From an uncultured bacterium (GTDB lineage: Bacteria; Myxococcota_A; Polyangia; Polyangiales; Houyiibacteriaceae): a stretch of DNA of 64,000 nucleotides. The stretch is from assembly GCA_938024995.1 (NCBI GenBank), contig CALJDU010000006.1, forward strand, positions 225,399-289,398. The letters are read 5' to 3'. Position numbers and translations under genes: made by a program. The notes below the pieces were generated by a model, which did not search any database, was not told the origin of the DNA, and saw only the letters and a program-made list of their open reading frames with translations. This document shows positions 62,831-64,000 of the stretch, piece by piece (position 1 is the stretch's first letter; each line of letters opens with the position of its first letter).

Positions 62831-64000
62831 CATGCTCCGGATGTCAGAAGGGGCGCGCCAGAACGCGAGCGGGCTTGCCGCTTGAGTGGGTCGCGCGCTG
62901 CTTTATTGGGAGGGGGAGCGCGGTCCGTGGGTCGTCGTTTTCGATCTTGAGTGTTCTTGAGTGATCGGGTGGCTCATTCGTTCTTGAGCCGGCGCATGCT
63001 GCGGATGGCAGATGGGGCGCGTCAGCTTCCGCCGCGTTGCGTGAGTTCCATGAGGAAGCTTCTGACCCCACCCGCCCATCCTCCGCGTTCCGAGCGAGCT
63101 TGCCGCGCGAGTGATTCACGCGCTGCTTTTGTTTCTTGGGGGAGCGCATTCCGTTTGTGTTCATGGTTGGACGTGGGTGTTCTTAGTCGATCAGGTTGGC
63201 TTGGGTGTACTTGGGTTCGCGCATGCTCCGGATGTCAGAAGGGGCGCGCCAGAACGCGAGCGCGCGGCACGCGTTCCACTTCAGCGTTCTTCTGACCCCT
63301 CCCGCACATCCTCCGCGATCGTCGAGGGTCCGCCGCTTGAGTGGGTCGCGCGCTGCTTTTGTTTCTTGGGGGAGCGCGTTCCGTTTGTGTTCTCGGTGGG
63401 GCGTGAGTTGTCTTGGGCGATCGGGTTGGCTTGGTCGTTCTTGGTTCTGCTCATGCTGCGGATGGCAGATGGGGCGCGCCAGAACGCGAGCGCGCAGCGT
63501 GAGTTTCACTTCAGCGTTCTTCTGACCCCACCCGCCCATCCTCCGCGTTCAACGAGAGTTCGCCGCTTGAGTGGTTCACGCGCTGCTTTTGTTGGAGAGG
63601 GTCGCGCGTGCCTTGCGTGTTCGATCGTCAACGCGATCGTTTGCGAGTGATCATGTAGACGCTTTCGTTCTCTTTCTGCTCATGCTGCGGATGGCAGATG
63701 GGGCGCGCCAGAACGCGAGCGCGCAGCGTGAGTTTCACTTCAGCGTTCCTCTGACCCCACCCGCCCATCCTCCGCGTTCAACGAGAGTTCGCCGCTTGAA
63801 TGGTTCACGCGCTGCTTTTGTTTCTTGGGGGAGCACGTTCCGTTTGTGTTCTCGGTTGTACGTGGGCGTTCTTGATCGATCGAGTTGGCTCGGGTGTTCG
63901 TTTGTGAGCGCATGCTGCGGATGGCAGATGGGGCGCGCCAGCTTCCGTCGCGTTGCGCACGCTTCGCGAGGAAGCTTCTGACCCCACCCGCCCATCCTCC
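62831..64000. repeat. tandem array of ~229-bp structured repeats
   Basis: Six units start at 62831, 62995, 63222, 63452, 63681 and 63911 (each begins CATGCT). Their spacing is 227-230 bp, except the first unit, which is 164 bp because it lacks about 65 bp including the 3' hairpin arm. A partial unit may begin near 62790. The array runs off the window. Each full unit holds an ~82-nt hairpin in its first half and a conserved ~130-bp spacer with CGCTGCTTTTGTTTC and GGGGGAGCGC blocks. Unit lengths are not multiples of three, so no shared reading frame exists. No gene is called. Confidence 0.93.

Noticed and set aside
62951..63981. Several overlapping frames of 86-179 codons in the repeat array
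   Set aside because: They arise from the repeat in shifting frames; unit lengths of 227-230 bp do not keep a frame and no ribosome-binding sites stand out.
62831..64000. CRISPR array or integron attC array
   Set aside because: The repeat period is ~229 bp with the whole unit conserved, there are no short repeats with unique spacers, and no GTTRRRY-type attC core sites or cassette genes are seen.

Overview
This is a GC-rich chromosomal window with strongly G/C-biased third codon positions. It comes from a myxobacterium-like bacterium (Myxococcota, probably Polyangiales; this is an inference). The signs are HRDVSPSN-type eukaryote-like Ser/Thr kinases, many lipoproteins with Asp/Gly-rich or Asp/Pro-rich linkers, thrombospondin type 3 repeats, a large Cys-rich surface protein ending in a MYXO-CTERM-like tail, PEGA-domain proteins, and a retron of the general architecture known from Myxococcus and Stigmatella. 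I see no rRNA, tRNA, insertion sequence, prophage or CRISPR array.

Layout. 1-9.4 kb holds envelope and housekeeping genes: a PDZ membrane lipoprotein, a beta-helix lipoprotein, a metallophosphoesterase, a HEAT/coiled-coil protein, and a large beta-propeller-type lipoprotein. 9.4-18.3 kb holds a bestrophin-like channel, a hybrid histidine kinase with receiver and Hpt domains, a DUF4920 lipoprotein, a TPR protein, a ketopantoate-reductase-family enzyme and a Ser/Thr kinase. 18.4-24.5 kb holds type II NADH dehydrogenase, a CNNM/CorC-like transporter, small exported proteins and a TSP3 outer-membrane protein. 24.7-37.2 kb holds a triple DsbA-fold protein, an 1800-aa Cys-rich FG-GAP protein, and a Ser/Thr kinase followed by a membrane protein, both carrying PEGA domains.

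37.5-51.7 kb is the most notable part: a co-oriented retron locus. Three genes are coupled by ATGA overlaps: a 922-aa helical-repeat protein, a 2299-aa protein with L7/L12-like, WD40 and HEAT domains, and a 601-aa winged-helix/SWIM-like/WGR protein. They are followed by a structured noncoding region with the layout of a retron msr-msd (long a1/a2 inverted repeats, a TTAGC branch-site candidate, a 37-bp hairpin), then a canonical retron reverse transcriptase (NAxxH, YADD and VTG motifs), then a 232-aa protein of unknown function. From memory, an ARM/HEAT protein plus a WH-SWIM protein beside a retron RT is the type XIII arrangement in the Mestre et al. retron classification. The additional helical and 232-aa genes, the giant multidomain protein and the degenerate SWIM zinc ligands are what could be new.

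51.7-62.8 kb holds a DUF4328 membrane protein, a UbiA/MenA-like prenyltransferase, and a minus-strand five-gene MoxR/DUF58/BatA-like operon in which every junction is a 4-nt start/stop overlap. A CAP/SCP lipoprotein follows. From about 62.8 kb to the window edge there are at least six tandem ~229-bp repeats. Each contains a predicted hairpin whose arms covary between copies, which suggests selection on structure rather than on coding.
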